DNA of 10,428 bases. Source: Methanobacterium sp. (GTDB taxonomy: Archaea > Methanobacteriota > Methanobacteria > Methanobacteriales > Methanobacteriaceae). Of the stretch, positions 1 through 7,403 are shown piece after piece (position 1 is the stretch's first letter; every line of letters starts with the position of its first letter). The stretch lies in contig WASR01000271.1 in the NCBI GenBank assembly GCA_009712615.1, positions 1 to 10,428 of the forward strand, in the 5' to 3' direction. The translations under genes were made by a program, and so were the position numbers. Below the pieces are notes generated by a model. It had not been told where the DNA came from. It did not search any database and saw only the letters and a list, made by a program, of their open reading frames with translations.

Positions 1-6
1 ACTAAT

Positions 7-38
7 AGAATTATTGTTAGTTATTGTGAACTAATTCT
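7..38. repeat. Overlapping small inverted repeats at the left edge
   Basis: AGAATTA (7-13) is complementary to TAATTCT (32-38). Nested inside, TTAGTT (17-22) pairs with AACTAA (29-34) across a 6 nt loop. The two pairings compete for 32-34. The rest of positions 1-133 is AT-rich and shows no coding potential. The hairpin could be a 3' end element of a transcript, but in DNA this AT-rich short dyads also arise by chance. Confidence 0.3.
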
Positions 39-104
39 TTCTAAATCCAGAATTAATTGTTTATAAATTGTATGAATACTATTGAAGAAAATTTAAGATT
101 ATAT

Positions 105-111
105 AAAAAAA
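105..111 (-). terminator. Candidate U-tract terminator of the PAS sensor gene
   Basis: On the minus strand a run of seven T lies about 23 nt after the TGA stop of the sensor gene, in very AT-rich DNA. Archaeal intrinsic termination depends mainly on such U-tracts. No strong GC stem precedes it. Confidence 0.4.
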
Positions 112-133
112 TTTATTTTGTCCTTTAAATTTA

Positions 134-2863
134 TCAATCATCAATAAATTTGTTTAGTAGGGAAATTGAAGTTGAAACAGTCGGTTTGTTGATCTTTATA
201 TTTTCAACATCTGTGAGTGGTGTTATGTCCTCGATTATTGATTCAATATACCGTGGATTGTCAAATTCATCCTTGACTACGTATGCAGATACCAAACCAG
301 TGAATGGAGTTCCATTTTGTTTTTTAAACTGAATCCTCTCATTTTTTATATGACCGTACTTCAAAACCTTTTCATCGAATTTATACTTATCTTCTCCGTC
401 TAAATAAAGATAGGACGCTTTAATTGCCATTATCTCAGATTTTTTGTACTGGAACATTTTAAGCAGGGAGTTGTTTGATTCAACCAATCTGCTGTTGGGT
501 CCAACAGTGCACTTGTAAACACCCACACTGATATTTTCAAACAGGTTACGGTACTTCTCCTCTGCAGACACCCTCTTGGTTATATCCACTGCTATGCCTG
601 CTATCCGTTGAACATTATTCTCATCATCCGTGAGTGGAAATGCTTTACCATATATCCATCTGATACTTCCATCTGGCCTAATGATTCTGTAATTAATTCC
701 CTCCCTTCCAGATTTAACTTCGTTGGGAGTCCTAAAAATGGTGTCTATCACATTCTTCCTATCCTCAGGATGGATGGACTCTATCCATGATCTTGGGTTG
801 TCAAAAAGACTTTCCCTGCTGCAACCCCAAATTTTCTGGTAGCCCGGACTTATGTAAACTATCTGACTCATTTTAGGATCTATGATCCAGAATACTTCCT
901 CAATATTTTCTGTCATCTGTCTGAACTTTTCTTCACTGCTCTTCAGTTCATATTCTACCAGCTTTCTTTCGGTTATATCCCTTATAATGGATGTTGTGTA
1001 CCTTTCTCCATCAATATCCCATGCAGTTATTGAAATTTCAATTGGAAATTCACTTCCATCCTTTCTAAATCCATATGATTCAAATAATTTTCCAGATAAA
1101 AGGTGTCTTCCAGTTAATTTGAATTGTTCCTGTTTCCTGATAAATTCATCATGATACCTTCCGGGTATGATCTTGTTAACAGACTTGCCCACGAGATCTT
1201 CTTCGTTGCATCCAAAAATTCTCTGCACACTGTTGTTACAAAATACAACATGGCCATCTAAGTCTGTTATGATTATTGCGTCTACAGCCGAACTTGCAAC
1301 TGTACGGAACCTTTCCTCGCTCTGCTTAAGTGCAGTTTCTGCTATCTTTTTCTGGGTTACGTCGTTAACTGTCATTAAATATTCATTATTTTTAAGTTTG
1401 ACAGGAATGAACTCGATGATTTTATTATCTCCATTTTTACAGACTACTTCAAATGTTCTTGGCCTTTTTTCACCCACATGGGCAGTTTTAAAGTCATTTT
1501 TCCAGGCTAAAATCGCATCACGTCTCTTTTTAGGATCTGGAAATGCCTTTTTAAACCATGATCTTCCGTCCGGAATTTCTGATGGCTCATATCCAAACAT
1601 TTCAATGAATTTTGGGTTGATATATTTGTAATCCCCATCAACATCTATAAAAACCATTCCAAGCGGTAAATTTTCTGTGATATTTTTGAGACGGTTTTTT
1701 TCCTCGGCCATTGCCCTTTTTACCAGTTTAGTTTTGGTAATATCCCTTCCTTCGGGTATTAAATATTTAACAGTTCCATTTGATCCATACACTGGATGCA
1801 TACTGTAATCTATCCACCTCAAACCATTTTTGGTTTTAATCTGTATTTCGTGTTTCAGGGTTTTTCCAGATGCACACAGATCAATATCCCTCTTAATCAT
1901 TGCCTTAATATCAGGGGAATAATCCCACCATGCAGTTTCATGGAAGAATTTACCCTTCACATCAGCAGCTGTAAGGCCGGATAACTTGAGGGGTGTGTTG
2001 TTCACAAATATAACTTGACCTTCTGGATTTAAAACCGCCACATAGGTGTGCATGTCATTTAAAGTACCTGATAAGAAACTTTCCCTTTCCAGTAGTTCAT
2101 TTTCTATGTTCTTTTGAGATGTTATGTCCCTGGCTACTATCTGCACGGTCCTAAATTCACCATTAAAATCTTTAATTGGCTGAATTTTTGTGGAAAACCA
2201 TTTTTCTTCGGTTTTTATCTGGGTTTTTTTCACTTTGACCAGAGTTTTTCCTGTTGATATAGCTTCCCTCACTGATTTTATCTGGGAATCTGCGTACTGT
2301 TTGGGAAAGACGTCCCACATATTCTTTCCATCAAAATATTCTGGTGTGTTTCCGAAGTATTCTGCTGCCATGTTGTTAACCATCTTAAAGGTTCCATCTT
2401 CATTTAGAACTATAATGGGGTCGTCAGCATTTTCAACCAGTAGTTTATACTTTTCTTCGGCTTCCATCAATGATTTTTTCATTTGATGTTTGTAAGTCGC
2501 CATTTCAACAGCAAATTTAAGCTGCTTTGCATTGAATGGTTTTTCTAGATGATCCATTTCATAGGATAAATATTTATTCTCGGAAAAACCCTGTTTTGAG
2601 AACCAGAGAACTGGACAGCCCTGGCATTGACCTATTTTTTTAAGGAGTTCCATACGTTTAAAATCGTCATTAACAAGTAAATCTACCAAAATCAGGTCAT
2701 AAACCAATAAATTTTCATTAAAAATAGTGGTTCCAAATTCCATAGTTTTTACAGGATAATCCCACGAATGCATCAATTTAGCTATTTTATTAGCCTCCAT
2801 GGCATCTTCAGTAATGAGTAAAGTTTTAGGATCCTGCATGATTATACCATATGGATATGGCAT
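134..2863 (-). CDS. Receiver and multi-PAS domain sensor protein without a kinase domain
   Basis: Likely a cytoplasmic signalling protein. Residues about 14-122 form a response-regulator receiver: an acidic pair E19-D20, likely phospho-acceptor D61 (in ILVDLLVND), S89 and the conserved lysine K108 (EKPF). Six PAS/PAC units follow, at roughly 136-250, 262-380, 390-508, 515-634, 642-765 and 768-882. Most end in the typical PAC signature (ARDITSQK, GRDITKTK, VNDVTQKK, IRDITERK, AVDITKR, IEDIT). PAS five carries the HPEDR and RWIYG pattern of PAS_3-type domains. The protein ends 27 residues after the last PAS, with no HisKA, HATPase_c, GGDEF or HTH domain. No transmembrane segment is seen, so sensing is probably intracellular. 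Neither possible start (M1, or M9 at 2839 which begins four residues before the receiver core) has a good SD; M9 fits the domain boundary slightly better. Ligand and partner are unknown. Family certain, function uncertain. Confidence 0.9.
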   Translation of the reverse strand: MPYPYGIIMQDPKTLLITEDAMEANKIAKLMHSWDYPVKTMEFGTTIFNENLLVYDLILVDLLVNDDFKRMELLKKIGQCQGCPVLWFSKQGFSENKYLSYEMDHLEKPFNAKQLKFAVEMATYKHQMKKSLMEAEEKYKLLVENADDPIIVLNEDGTFKMVNNMAAEYFGNTPEYFDGKNMWDVFPKQYADSQIKSVREAISTGKTLVKVKKTQIKTEEKWFSTKIQPIKDFNGEFRTVQIVARDITSQKNIENELLERESFLSGTLNDMHTYVAVLNPEGQVIFVNNTPLKLSGLTAADVKGKFFHETAWWDYSPDIKAMIKRDIDLCASGKTLKHEIQIKTKNGLRWIDYSMHPVYGSNGTVKYLIPEGRDITKTKLVKRAMAEEKNRLKNITENLPLGMVFIDVDGDYKYINPKFIEMFGYEPSEIPDGRSWFKKAFPDPKKRRDAILAWKNDFKTAHVGEKRPRTFEVVCKNGDNKIIEFIPVKLKNNEYLMTVNDVTQKKIAETALKQSEERFRTVASSAVDAIIITDLDGHVVFCNNSVQRIFGCNEEDLVGKSVNKIIPGRYHDEFIRKQEQFKLTGRHLLSGKLFESYGFRKDGSEFPIEISITAWDIDGERYTTSIIRDITERKLVEYELKSSEEKFRQMTENIEEVFWIIDPKMSQIVYISPGYQKIWGCSRESLFDNPRSWIESIHPEDRKNVIDTIFRTPNEVKSGREGINYRIIRPDGSIRWIYGKAFPLTDDENNVQRIAGIAVDITKRVSAEEKYRNLFENISVGVYKCTVGPNSRLVESNNSLLKMFQYKKSEIMAIKASYLYLDGEDKYKFDEKVLKYGHIKNERIQFKKQNGTPFTGLVSAYVVKDEFDNPRYIESIIEDITPLTDVENIKINKPTVSTSISLLNKFIDD

Positions 2864-2905
2864 AAGTAAGGACTTATTATTTGCTATTAAACTGAAATAG
2901 AAACT

Positions 2906-2916
2906 GATTATATTCT
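2906..2916 (-). promoter_or_regulatory. Candidate TATA element for the PAS sensor gene
   Basis: The minus strand reads AGAATATAATC here, 43-53 nt upstream of the M1 codon. It would place transcription start near 2885 and give a short leader. The match to the archaeal TATA consensus is moderate. Confidence 0.35.
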
Positions 2917-3013
2917 AAAATTTTAAGGTAAAACTCTAATTAATTCTCAAATGTTTCCAAAAATAACTAGTGCAGTCTACCATAACTCCTACAAAAACCA
3001 GTTATGATCTAGG

Positions 3014-3032
3014 ATTTAGTTAAAAACTAAAT
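3014..3032. repeat. Perfect 8-bp inverted repeat between Lhr and the PAS sensor gene
   Basis: ATTTAGTT (3014-3021) and AACTAAAT (3025-3032) are perfect inverted copies around a 3 nt spacer. In minus-strand RNA this gives an AU-rich hairpin with a UUU loop, 77 nt after the annotated Lhr stop and just 11 nt after the TAA that ends the in-frame Lhr extension. That position suits a 3' end or terminator element of the helicase transcript, though an operator upstream of the PAS gene is also possible. The remaining gap from 2864 to 3013 holds only the PAS promoter candidate. Confidence 0.45.
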
Positions 3033-3042
3033 TTAATCTGTA

Positions 3043-3108
3043 TTATTCTGGGATTTCGTCCCCAATTTCCTTTATTATGGCTTGATGCATTCTTCTTATA
3101 AATTCAAT
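3043..3108 (-). other. In-frame 21-codon extension beyond the Lhr stop codon
   Basis: After the TGA at 3109-3111 the same frame continues for 21 codons to a TAA at 3043-3045, reading IEFIRRMHQAIIKEIGDEIPE. The composition is protein-like: charged and aliphatic residues in a helix pattern. From memory, archaeal Lhr proteins commonly end with an aspartate/glutamate-rich turn followed by a helix of the type FLRRMH, which this segment resembles. It therefore looks like the original C-terminal tail cut off by a nonsense change or a base error. It could alternatively be a chance open stretch. Recollection of the family tail could not be checked by alignment. Confidence 0.55.
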
Positions 3109-5634
3109 TCACTCTTCATACTTAAGGACATCAAGGTAACTTTGTGCAACAAGGTTAAATGCAAATGGAGAAGGAATTTGGGTGTCAATTCTTTTAATGT
3201 TCATTCTTCCCTCTTGTATCATTTCAAGTACTTTTTTTGCATTTTTTACATCCATATAATCCTCAATTACTTCTCGCCTTGCTTCTCGAAGTATTGAAAA
3301 GTTTTCATCCAGATCCTTAACGAATTTGAGCAAAATTTTACCCTTCACCTGCTGTCTTGAAACACTCTTCTCATTTCCCTTGTACCTGCGAAGTATCATG
3401 AGGGATCTTCCTGCACAGTGCCTGAATCTTGCTGCCAGGGTTTCTGTTTTATCAATGGCTTTTATAAGAATTTCCTCGATATTTTCGGGTGTGAGTTCTT
3501 CGAGTACATCGATACCACCAACCTTTCCATCTGAACTCAAATAAAATCCATTGTCTGATACTGAAATCATGACATCACGCTTATATTTCTCTGCTATGAG
3601 ATACGCAACTGCCCTTGAAAGTGCATCGTTAACCCTTCTCCCAAATAAACTGTGGAATATGACAAATTTCCTCCCACCGTATCCCTTGTAAAATTCAATG
3701 AGAAGAGTTCTTGCACTGGGTATGGATGCGTAGATATACTGCTCTCTGAAGTAGCTGTAGATTGAATTAGCAGCATTCAGATCCACATAGAGGTATTCGT
3801 GGATAAACTCCACAATTTCGTTCTTCTTCTTTTTACCATTAAATTTCACTTCCATGATGGCCCTGAAGTTCTGTATAGACATTGCCAAATCAAATGCCAG
3901 TGGTAATTGTTCTGAAAACCATGATGGAATGGTTGGAGGGCCTGATGAAGGTGTTACATTCACTGTCATGCCCCTTGCATAGTTGAACCTGTAAATTTTA
4001 CCTCCCAGTACGAAGGTGTCTCCCTTACGAAGTTTTTCCATGAAATCCTCTTCGATCCTGCCTATGACCTGGCCATTACACTTAACCCTGGCAGCTGATC
4101 TGTCTGGAATAGTTCCAATATTGGTTGAATAAAGCATTCTAGCAAGTCTTCCCCTTTTTCCAAACTGCTTCTCCTTGTAGTCAACCCATATTTTGGCATA
4201 AACATACCTATCTTCCAGACTGGTGTAGTCTCCTGCAAGGTAACTTAAAACACTTAAAAAATCGTTTTGAGAAAGGTTTCTGTAGTTGTAACTGCTTTTA
4301 ATAACATTGTAACCCTCTTCAATATCCCATTTACCTTCAATAGACATGCCATATATCTGTTGGGATAGCACGTCTAGACAGTTGTTTGGGATGTGAATTT
4401 CGTCAATCTTTCCCTCAACTGCATTTTTTAATATCAGGGAACATTCAACCAGATCATCCCTTTCAACCACAATTATTCTTCCCTTAGATTTATCATGGAG
4501 TCTGTGACCACTCCGGCCTATTCTTTGAAGTGCCCTTGACACTGACTTGGGTGAGCTTACAAGCAACACCAGATCTATAAACCCAATATCAATACCCAGC
4601 TCCAGTGAGGTTGATGATACAACAACCTTCAATTCTCCATCTTTAAGTTTGTTCTCTGCCTCGAGCCGGAGCTCCTTTGAAAGGGAAGAATGGTGCGCCA
4701 TGATGTTTTCACCATGGTAAAATTCTGGAAACTTCTTTTTAAGGTTAAATACAACACTTTCAGTTCCGCTTCGGGTGTTGGTGAATATAAGTGTTGTTTT
4801 ATGCTCCTGTATGAGTTCGTGGAGCATTTTATACATTGCAGTGTTTACTTCTTCGGGATCAGACTCCACAATATCCTCAACTGGACATAAAACCTTCATA
4901 TCAAGTTTTTTAAGGTAGTTAACATCCACAATTTTACAGTTTCTAACCTTCCCATCCTGGTATCCTGCAAGGAAACCTGCTATTTTTTCTAATGGATGAA
5001 CAGTTGCACTGAGTCCTATTCTTGTAAAACCTCCAGTCAGGTGCTGTAATCGTTCAAGTGTCAGGCTTAGATGTACTCCTCTCTTGTTGTCTGCCAGTGA
5101 GTGTATTTCATCCACAATAAGGTACTTGAGATTGCTTAGTTTTTCCCTGAATTTAGGTGCGCACAGTAGTATTGAAAGGGTTTCGGGTGTGGTTATGAGG
5201 ATGTGTGGTGGTGTTTTTAACATCTTAGAACGCTGGTACTGTGTGGTGTCCCCTGTCCTGACTGCCTTACTGATTCCTAATTCCCTGCCTTCTATGGCTT
5301 CAATTTCTCTAAGGGGTTCTTCAAGATTTTTTTCAATGTCATTATCCAGTGCCTTTAATGGTGAGATGTAGATACAGTAAACATTATCGTCCAGTTCCTT
5401 TTTTTCAGCAAGGGTTGTTAATTCGCTTATGATGGATAAGAAGGCTGTTAAGGTTTTTCCAGATCCTGTTGGTGATGAAACCAGAACATTTTCTCCTGTG
5501 TGAATATCCATGATGGCATATCTCTGTGCCTCTGAGAATGTGTCAAATTTGGAACTGAACCATTCCTTTACCCATGGATGCAGTACCCTGTAAATTTCCT
5601 TGTCTGTGTAGGATTTTTCCTGTTTTTCAATCAT
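3109..5634 (-). CDS. lhr: Lhr-type superfamily 2 DNA/RNA helicase
   Basis: ATP-dependent nucleic acid helicase of the Lhr (long helicase-related) family, whose members translocate 3' to 5' and act in DNA repair or RNA processing. All core motifs are present: Q-motif region near F33-Q37, Walker A SPTGSGKT (54-61), [10 protein letters not shown] (90-99), TTPETL (148-153), DEIH (175-178), SAT (209-211), [10 protein letters not shown] (283-292), [11 protein letters not shown] (341-351) and QRIGRSGHR (370-378). The region after the RecA folds has the Lhr winged-helix and C-terminal core, with the family patterns [29 protein letters not shown] and REVIEDYMD, then SPFAFNL near the end. At 841 residues it is a near full-length Lhr core. 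The start at 5634 is preceded by AGGG at a suitable distance. It lies 22 bp after the metallophosphoesterase gene and is probably co-transcribed with it. The terminal TGA may truncate a conserved tail. The choice between aLhr1 and aLhr2 subtype was not made. Confidence 0.95.
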   Translation of the reverse strand: MIEKQEKSYTDKEIYRVLHPWVKEWFSSKFDTFSEAQRYAIMDIHTGENVLVSSPTGSGKTLTAFLSIISELTTLAEKKELDDNVYCIYISPLKALDNDIEKNLEEPLREIEAIEGRELGISKAVRTGDTTQYQRSKMLKTPPHILITTPETLSILLCAPKFREKLSNLKYLIVDEIHSLADNKRGVHLSLTLERLQHLTGGFTRIGLSATVHPLEKIAGFLAGYQDGKVRNCKIVDVNYLKKLDMKVLCPVEDIVESDPEEVNTAMYKMLHELIQEHKTTLIFTNTRSGTESVVFNLKKKFPEFYHGENIMAHHSSLSKELRLEAENKLKDGELKVVVSSTSLELGIDIGFIDLVLLVSSPKSVSRALQRIGRSGHRLHDKSKGRIIVVERDDLVECSLILKNAVEGKIDEIHIPNNCLDVLSQQIYGMSIEGKWDIEEGYNVIKSSYNYRNLSQNDFLSVLSYLAGDYTSLEDRYVYAKIWVDYKEKQFGKRGRLARMLYSTNIGTIPDRSAARVKCNGQVIGRIEEDFMEKLRKGDTFVLGGKIYRFNYARGMTVNVTPSSGPPTIPSWFSEQLPLAFDLAMSIQNFRAIMEVKFNGKKKKNEIVEFIHEYLYVDLNAANSIYSYFREQYIYASIPSARTLLIEFYKGYGGRKFVIFHSLFGRRVNDALSRAVAYLIAEKYKRDVMISVSDNGFYLSSDGKVGGIDVLEELTPENIEEILIKAIDKTETLAARFRHCAGRSLMILRRYKGNEKSVSRQQVKGKILLKFVKDLDENFSILREARREVIEDYMDVKNAKKVLEMIQEGRMNIKRIDTQIPSPFAFNLVAQSYLDVLKYEE

Positions 5635-5656
5635 TTTATTGATTCCCTAATAAAAC

Positions 5657-6394
5657 CTAGTAAAATTTATCTTTAACCTTCAATATATCTTTTATACGTC
5701 CAAAATATAGTACTTCAAAGTTTTCAACGCCGTAAACTCTAAATTCATCCGTTTTAATATTTTTTAGAAATGGTGAGAGCGGTTTTTCATGGAGGATATC
5801 AGATCCTTCGGTAACAAAATTGAACGAAGGCATCACAATCAGGTTTTTATCATGATATCTGCCCTTCAAGTAACATTTTATTTTTTCAAGTCTTTCACCG
5901 TTTCTAATCCCAATACAGGGGTGTTCATGACCTATTATTATAGTTTCACAGGTTTTTAAGGTTTTTTCATCCGGGAGTTTGTCTCCATGCATGATCACAT
6001 GATCAGCTACACCATAGCTTTCATAAACTTCCAGACCAGTTTTTTCTGCTATGAACCTTGTGAAGTTGTCGTGGTTGCCCTTGATTAGGATGGTCTCCTG
6101 AAAATTTGTCTTAAGAAATTCTATGAAGTCCTTGGATTCCTTCCATTCCTGATTTGTGATCCTTCCAAATTCGTGTTTGAGATCTCCGTTAACAATTACC
6201 TTTTTTGGTTCAAATTTACGGATAATTTCGTTTAGTCTCTCCAAGATCTTTTTGTACTGAAATCTTGGCACCATTATGCCCTCTCGATTAAGGGCCCCCT
6301 CATAACCTATGTGAATATCTGAAACAATGAGATGATCATCTATGATTAGACCTAGATCTGCTATTTCTGCGTTGTAAATCGTGTTAGTTTCCAT
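5657..6394 (-). CDS. COG1407-type metallophosphoesterase (PdeM-like)
   Basis: Calcineurin-like metallophosphoesterase of 245 residues, expected to bind two divalent metal ions and cleave phosphoesters, probably in nucleic acid. The metal-ligand motifs are complete and in order: D26-x-H28 in SDIHIG, G70-D71 in NGDLKHE, G106-N107-H108-D109 in KGNHDN, H136 in MHGD, and G155-H156-E157-H158 in GHEHP. The segment MPSFNFVTEGSDIL (188-201) is typical of COG1407 (predicted ICC-like phosphoesterases). Bacterial PdeM, an endonuclease of the ligase-associated DNA damage response, belongs to this group and is encoded beside an Lhr-like helicase. The same pairing here, with a 22 bp gap, supports joint action. 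No DNA ligase or exonuclease partner is present in the window. SD is weak (ACGGAT), but the start places the first strand of the fold normally. No signal peptide, so cytoplasmic. Confidence 0.9.
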   Translation of the reverse strand: METNTIYNAEIADLGLIIDDHLIVSDIHIGYEGALNREGIMVPRFQYKKILERLNEIIRKFEPKKVIVNGDLKHEFGRITNQEWKESKDFIEFLKTNFQETILIKGNHDNFTRFIAEKTGLEVYESYGVADHVIMHGDKLPDEKTLKTCETIIIGHEHPCIGIRNGERLEKIKCYLKGRYHDKNLIVMPSFNFVTEGSDILHEKPLSPFLKNIKTDEFRVYGVENFEVLYFGRIKDILKVKDKFY

Positions 6395-6446
6395 TTTTAT
6401 CCGTGTTTAATTTGAATATTTGATGCAAGGTGTATCTACTAAATGG

Positions 6447-6456
6447 TATTAATAAA
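6447..6456 (-). promoter_or_regulatory. Candidate TATA element for the metallophosphoesterase-lhr unit
   Basis: The minus strand reads TTTATTAATA, about 53-62 nt upstream of the metallophosphoesterase start, which predicts a leader of about 30 nt. A small dyad, AAAATC (6470-6475) and GATTTT (6479-6484), sits just upstream, where a regulator or factor B contact could lie. Assignment rests on position and AT pattern only. Confidence 0.4.
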
Positions 6457-6692
6457 AAAAATCCTTAAAAAAATCGATGATTTTACTGATAGAAAAATAC
6501 AACACCCATGATTATTATTAATTTAAAGTTGTTCATGGTACATATATAGTTGATCAAAGTGGTCATGATCTTGTTATGAAATAAATTGATTTCAATGGAA
6601 TAACTGTAAATTTAGATTTAAACTTGTTAATATCTGTTTTAGTGGTTGATCTTCCAATTTTTTTTAGGTAAAAACACCCCGAAATAGATACC

Positions 6693-6700
6693 TTTATATA
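6693..6700 (+). promoter_or_regulatory. TATA box of the padR-ABC transporter operon
   Basis: TTTATATA is an excellent archaeal TATA box, preceded by a purine-rich stretch (GAAATAGATA) that could serve as the BRE. Transcription would start near 6722-6727, leaving a leader of about 125 nt before the padR ATG. This is long for an archaeal gene and includes the dyads described below. Confidence 0.65.
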
Positions 6701-6713
6701 CTAGAAAAACATA

Positions 6714-6731
6714 ATATCGTTTAATCGATAT
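6714..6731. promoter_or_regulatory. Dyad over the predicted start site, candidate PadR operator
   Basis: ATATCG (6714-6719) and CGATAT (6726-6731) form a perfect inverted repeat with a 6 bp spacer. It begins 13 bp after the TATA box and covers the expected transcription start. A dimeric winged-helix repressor bound here would block RNA polymerase, and PadR proteins commonly autoregulate from such dyads. The regulator assignment is inference. Confidence 0.4.
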
Positions 6732-6751
6732 CGGACATTTGATATTGATCC

Positions 6752-6841
6752 ATGATCCAAGGATCATCTAGGGGATTTAGACATGAATACATGTTTGATC
6801 CCTATCACAATATAGATATAATTTCGCAAAGTCGATAGGAG
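6752..6841 (+). promoter_or_regulatory. Structured 5' leader with alternative pairing at the padR ribosome binding site
   Basis: Three elements are visible. First, ATGATCC (6752-6758) and GGATCAT (6761-6767) form a perfect dyad. Second, TAGGG-G-AT (6769-6776) pairs with ATCCCTA (6798-6804) with one bulged G; inside it ACATG (6781-6785) pairs with CATGT (6790-6794) around an AATA loop. Third, CCTATC (6801-6806) is also complementary to GATAGG (6834-6839), which overlaps the SD AGGAG (6837-6841). The second and third pairings are mutually exclusive, the geometry of a translational switch. The dyads could equally be protein operators. Confidence 0.4.
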
Positions 6842-6851
6842 TTAATGTATT

Positions 6852-7403
6852 ATGTGGGACTTCAAAAAACTTCATGAAAAATTTCATGAGAAAATAGAGG
6901 AAATGCAGAAACTTGGGGGTCTTAGAATCTGGATCATCCACGTTCTAGACGAAGGACCAAAAAACGGCGTTGAAATAATGGACGCCATAGAAGAACATCA
7001 CAAAATGATGGAACAACGCCATCTCACTGATGAACGTTTCAGACGCCATATGAACCATTCAATGAAAAGACCATCCCCAGGTTCAGTATACCCCATGTTA
7101 AAAAAAATGGTAGAAGAAGATTTGATAATAAAGCTAGATGACGGCAAGTACAAGTTAACTGAAAAGGGCCAGAAAATTGCATCCAACTTCTTTGGAAGGT
7201 TCAGACCAAAGGAAGCCAACATGGACAGATGCAACATGGTTGTTGAAAATGCCCTGGCAGAGATGGAAGGCCAGGTAGCATTTCTAGAAAGTATAAAATC
7301 AGAAAAACTGGAACAGTACTGCCCTAGAATTCAATCCATCAGCCAGAAAATCGATGGAATCATGAGATCACTAAACAACCATGAGGGAAAAAATCATGAC
7401 TGA
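6852..7403 (+). CDS. PadR-family transcriptional regulator
   Basis: Winged-helix DNA-binding protein of 183 residues, probably a dimeric repressor of the efflux operon it heads. The PadR core is clear: GGLRIWIIHVLDEGPKNGVEI (22-42), the recognition-helix pattern PSPGSVYPMLKKM (74-86), then EDLIIKLDDGKYKLTEKGQKIAS of the wing. The C-terminal half (about 115-180) is predicted helical and would form the dimer domain, as in longer PadR proteins. Between helix two and the recognition helix is an extra stretch, about 47-73, rich in His and Met (H49, H50, M52, M53, H57, H66, M67, H69, M71), absent from the standard domain. AGGAG at 6837-6841 fixes the start with a 10 nt spacing. It overlaps the next gene by 8 nt, indicating coupled translation. 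The effector is unknown. Confidence 0.9.
   Translation: MWDFKKLHEKFHEKIEEMQKLGGLRIWIIHVLDEGPKNGVEIMDAIEEHHKMMEQRHLTDERFRRHMNHSMKRPSPGSVYPMLKKMVEEDLIIKLDDGKYKLTEKGQKIASNFFGRFRPKEANMDRCNMVVENALAEMEGQVAFLESIKSEKLEQYCPRIQSISQKIDGIMRSLNNHEGKNHD

Larger units (their letters stand above)
6395..6851. other. 457-bp divergent intergenic region with promoters in both directions
   Basis: No coding sequence is evident. The left 90 bp carry the minus-strand promoter candidate of the repair unit. Positions about 6480-6660 are AT-rich with only short palindromes (TGATCA, TCATGA) and no clear signal. From 6690 to 6841 lie the TATA box, a start-site dyad and a structured leader of the padR operon, listed separately. 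The motif GATCC or its complement occurs at least four times between 6747 and 6801. Confidence 0.6.

Noticed and set aside
1167..1631. Plus-strand 154-codon open frame inside the PAS sensor gene
   Set aside because: It is antisense to conserved PAS domains, lacks an SD and has a Ser/Leu-rich shadow composition.
3109..3111. UGA read through as selenocysteine in the Lhr gene
   Set aside because: Selenocysteine use is not expected in a helicase tail or in this group of archaea, and no SECIS-like structure was identified; a nonsense change or base error is simpler.
6811..6820. Second TATA box (TATAGATATA) for padR
   Set aside because: Transcription would start at about 6845, after the well-placed SD at 6837-6841, and TTTATATA at 6693-6700 is a better match.
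7381..7395. Upstream ATG as start of the ABC ATPase
   Set aside because: GAGGG at 7383-7387 lies within those codons and is well placed as the SD for the ATG at 7396, giving the usual short N-terminus.
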